A DNA stretch of 6,355 nucleotides, taken from the NCBI GenBank assembly GCA_038746265.1, contig JBCDKU010000106.1, positions 1-6,355 on the forward strand. The letters run 5' to 3'. The notes below the pieces were generated by a model. That model was not told the origin of the DNA. It ran no database searches and worked only from the letters and a program-made list of their open reading frames with translations. This stretch comes from JBCBKP01 sp038746265. Lineage in GTDB: Bacteria; Planctomycetota; Phycisphaerae; Phycisphaerales; UBA1924. The position numbers and the translations under genes were made by a program. Below, in pieces: positions 4,260 to 6,355 of this stretch. Within the stretch, counting starts at the first letter, position 1, and the number at the start of each line of letters is the position of its first letter.

Positions 4260-6355
4260 ATGCGGACCCTCTACCTCATCGACGGATACGCCCAGTTCTT
4301 CCGGGCCTACCACGCGATCCGCACGCCCATGACCAGCCCCGTCACGGGCGAGCCGACCAACATGACTTTCGGCTTCGTCGGCATGCTGCTCAAGCTGCTC
4401 CGCGGCGACGGCGCGCACCTCAAGGACGACACCGCCCCCACCCACATCGCTGTCGCGCTCGACGTCTCGGGCGACCGCGGCACCTTCCGCTCCGAGCTCT
4501 ACCCCGACTACAAAGCCACCCGCGACGCGCCGCCCGAAGACCTCGGGCCGCAAGTCGAGCGGGCCCTCGCGATGCTCCAGACCATCGGCGTCCCCGTGAT
4601 CGGCAGCGAGGGCTACGAGGCCGACGACGTCATCGCCGCCATCGCCGACCGGCTCAAGGACCAAGACGTCCGTCTCCGGATCATCTCGAAGGACAAAGAC
4701 CTCAAGCAGCTCCTCGCCGACCGCAAGGTCGAGCTCTACGACATCCATACCGACGAGCTGATCTCCGCGGCCAAGCTCAAAGAGGAAACCGGCATCACAC
4801 CGGGGCAGGTCATCGACATGCTCGCGCTCATGGGTGACAACGTGGACAACGTCCCGGGCGTCGAGGGCGTGGGCCCGAAGACCGCGGCCCAGCTCATCGC
4901 CGAGTTCGAGACGCTCGACACCGTCCTCGCCGAGGTGCAGGAAGACAAGCCCAAGAAGGACTGGCTCATCAAGGGCAAACGCCGCGAACGCATCGCCGAG
5001 GCAGCAAACCACCTGCCGCTCTCGAAGGATCTCGTCACGCTCCGAGCCGATGCCCCGATCGACTTCGATCTCGACGCTGCCGACATCACCAAACTCGCGC
5101 TGCCCAAGCTTGAGCCGATCCTCAAGGAACTCGGATTCAACCGCTACCAGGACGACCTCAAGGACCTTGCCAAGCCGAAGAAGAAATCGAAGTCCTCGGC
5201 CGCCGCCGCCATGCCGGGTCTCTTCGACATGCCCGACGAAACAACCAAGCCTGCGTCGGGCGACTACGAGTGCATCACGACGAACAAGCAGCTCACCGCG
5301 CTCATCAAGCAGCTCCGATCCGCCGACACCATCGCGCTCGACACCGAGACCACGTCCATCCGCGCGATGCAGTCCGAGCTCGTCGGTCTGTCGTTCGCGA
5401 CCCAGGAGGACAAAGCCTTCTACGTCCCCGTTCGCTCGCCCGAGCCGGGCACGCACCTCGACGATGAAACCGTCCTCGCCGAGCTCCGCGCCATCCTCGA
5501 AGACGCCTCCCGCCCCAAGCTGGGCCACAACCTTAAGTACGACACGCTGGTCCTCCGCCGCGCGGGCGTGAACCTCCAGGGCCTCGCCGCCGGCGGCGAC
5601 ACCATGATCGCCAGCTACCTCATCGACGCCTCACGCTCGAGCCACGCCATGGACGCCCTCTCGCTCGCGCTGCTGGGCCGCGAGAACATCTCCATCAAGG
5701 ACCTCATCGGCTCCGGCAAGAACCAGAAGACCTTCGACCAGGTCCCGCTCGACAAGGCCGCCGCCTACGCCGCCGAAGACGCCGACGTCACGCTCCAGCT
5801 CGCCGGCATCATGCACCCCGAGCTCAAGAAGGCGGGGCTCGAAGAGCTCTATCGCGACGTCGAGCTCCCGCTCGTCGAGGTGCTCGCCGAGCTCGAATGG
5901 AACGGCATCCTCGTCGATCCGAACGAGCTCGACCGCCAGCGCGAACGACTCGAGAAGGAAATCGACCGCATCAAGGACGAGCTCTCCGACGCCAGCATGA
6001 ACACCGTCGGACGTGAGTTCGACCCCGACAGCCCCAAGCAGCTCTCCGCCGTCCTGTTCAACAAGCCCGATGCCCAAGACCCGGGCCTCGGCATCAAGCC
6101 GATCAAAAAGACCAAAACCGGCTACTCCACCGACGCCGAGGTGCTCGGCAAGCTCGCCGACGACGCCTCGATCGAGTCACCCATCCCGCAGCTCGTGCTT
6201 GAGTACCGCCAGCTCACCAAGCTCGTCAGCACCTACCTCGCTGCCCTCAAGGACGAGATCCACCCCGAGACCGAGCGCATCCACGCGAGCTTCAACCAGA
6301 CCGTCGCCGCGACCGGACGCCTCTCCTCCTCCGACCCGAACCTCCAGAACATCCC
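4260..6355 (+). CDS. polA: DNA polymerase I, N-terminal 698 residues (3' end outside window)
   Basis: DNA polymerase I fills gaps and removes RNA primers in replication and repair. The frame stays open from ATG 4260 to the window edge. Residues 1 to about 300 form the 5' nuclease, with acidic metal ligands Asp8, Asp68, Glu120, Asp122, Asp123, Asp145, Asp147, Asp193 and Asp196; the helix-hairpin-helix VPGVEGVGPKTAA follows. A lysine/alanine-rich linker (about 305-320) precedes the 3'-5' exonuclease domain, which keeps all three motifs: Asp361-Thr-Glu363, Asp428 in NLKYD, and Tyr503/Asp507 in YAAEDADV. Proofreading should therefore be active. The polymerase domain begins near 535, and TGRLSSSDPNLQNI lies at the edge, before motif A. 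About 230-250 residues are missing. The start is secure: an in-frame TGA lies at 4224 with no other start codon after it, and Asp8 needs to be retained. Confidence 0.97.
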   Translation, partial: MRTLYLIDGYAQFFRAYHAIRTPMTSPVTGEPTNMTFGFVGMLLKLLRGDGAHLKDDTAPTHIAVALDVSGDRGTFRSELYPDYKATRDAPPEDLGPQVERALAMLQTIGVPVIGSEGYEADDVIAAIADRLKDQDVRLRIISKDKDLKQLLADRKVELYDIHTDELISAAKLKEETGITPGQVIDMLALMGDNVDNVPGVEGVGPKTAAQLIAEFETLDTVLAEVQEDKPKKDWLIKGKRRERIAEAANHLPLSKDLVTLRADAPIDFDLDAADITKLALPKLEPILKELGFNRYQDDLKDLAKPKKKSKSSAAAAMPGLFDMPDETTKPASGDYECITTNKQLTALIKQLRSADTIALDTETTSIRAMQSELVGLSFATQEDKAFYVPVRSPEPGTHLDDETVLAELRAILEDASRPKLGHNLKYDTLVLRRAGVNLQGLAAGGDTMIASYLIDASRSSHAMDALSLALLGRENISIKDLIGSGKNQKTFDQVPLDKAAAYAAEDADVTLQLAGIMHPELKKAGLEELYRDVELPLVEVLAELEWNGILVDPNELDRQRERLEKEIDRIKDELSDASMNTVGREFDPDSPKQLSAVLFNKPDAQDPGLGIKPIKKTKTGYSTDAEVLGKLADDASIESPIPQLVLEYRQLTKLVSTYLAALKDEIHPETERIHASFNQTVAATGRLSSSDPNLQNI

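Noticed and set aside
3902..4837. 311-codon plus-strand frame across the lipoprotein and polA starts
   Set aside because: It runs antisense to the lipoprotein and then out of frame with polA. The second half is an Arg/Pro/His-rich artefact, and the real genes on both sides have intact catalytic motifs.
5172..5225. Lys/Ala-rich stretch in polA as a frameshift or gene fusion scar
   Set aside because: The frame is continuous and both flanking domains are intact. A flexible linker between the 5' nuclease and 3'-5' exonuclease domains is normal in DNA polymerase I.
4239..5528. 429-codon open frame on the minus strand opposite polA
   Set aside because: It lies antisense to a strongly conserved polA frame. 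Its product is a low-complexity Asp/Glu/Gly/Arg/Val-rich sequence, as expected when GC-biased codons are read backwards. No recognisable domain.

Overview
The window is GC-rich, densely coding bacterial chromosome. It reads as five genes: mreB (3' end), mreC, mreD and a GlmU-like gene on the plus strand, then a zinc-peptidase lipoprotein on the minus strand, then the 5' two thirds of polA on the plus strand. The strong C/G preference at third codon positions creates many long antisense and off-frame reading frames, which I treat as shadows. The lineage cannot be fixed from this sequence alone. My best guess is Planctomycetota, perhaps a Phycisphaerae relative. It rests on the combination of high GC, few Shine-Dalgarno sites, start codons set directly behind -10-like hexamers, and the 'alternative bacterial GlmU' family (also common in Bacteroidota) in place of the usual GlmU. 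This is inference, at about 0.5-0.6.

Positions 1-1999 hold the rod-shape operon. The C-terminal half of the actin-like MreB is followed after 27 bp by MreC, a membrane-anchored coiled-coil scaffold. MreC overlaps the six-helix membrane protein MreD by 4 bp (GTGA). No rodA or PBP2 gene follows, although these often continue such operons.

Positions 2031-3227 hold a two-part protein of the NTP_transf_4 plus left-handed beta-helix type. It is predicted to make UDP-N-acetylglucosamine (acetyl transfer and uridylyl transfer), the first dedicated precursor of peptidoglycan. It has its own promoter-like signal overlapping the mreD stop, so it may be expressed both by read-through from mre and separately. 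Wall-precursor supply thus sits beside the machinery that guides wall elongation.

Positions 3229-4212 (minus) hold an M28-family aminopeptidase-like lipoprotein, convergent with the GlmU-like gene with only 1 bp between stop codons. It begins at a GTG behind a perfect AGGAGG.

From 4260 to the window end is polA, with an intact 5'-nuclease domain, an intact 3'-5' proofreading domain and the start of the polymerase domain. The 47 bp between the divergent lipoprotein and polA genes holds the start signals of both.

The genes belong to known families and I see no undescribed multi-gene system, mobile element, CRISPR array or RNA gene. The most interesting signal is a shared start-site architecture. 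The GlmU-like gene and polA both have a TAC(A/G)CT hexamer exactly 7 nt before ATG, within an 18/23-identical block and with no ribosome binding site. This predicts leaderless mRNAs, while the lipoprotein between them uses a canonical Shine-Dalgarno sequence.
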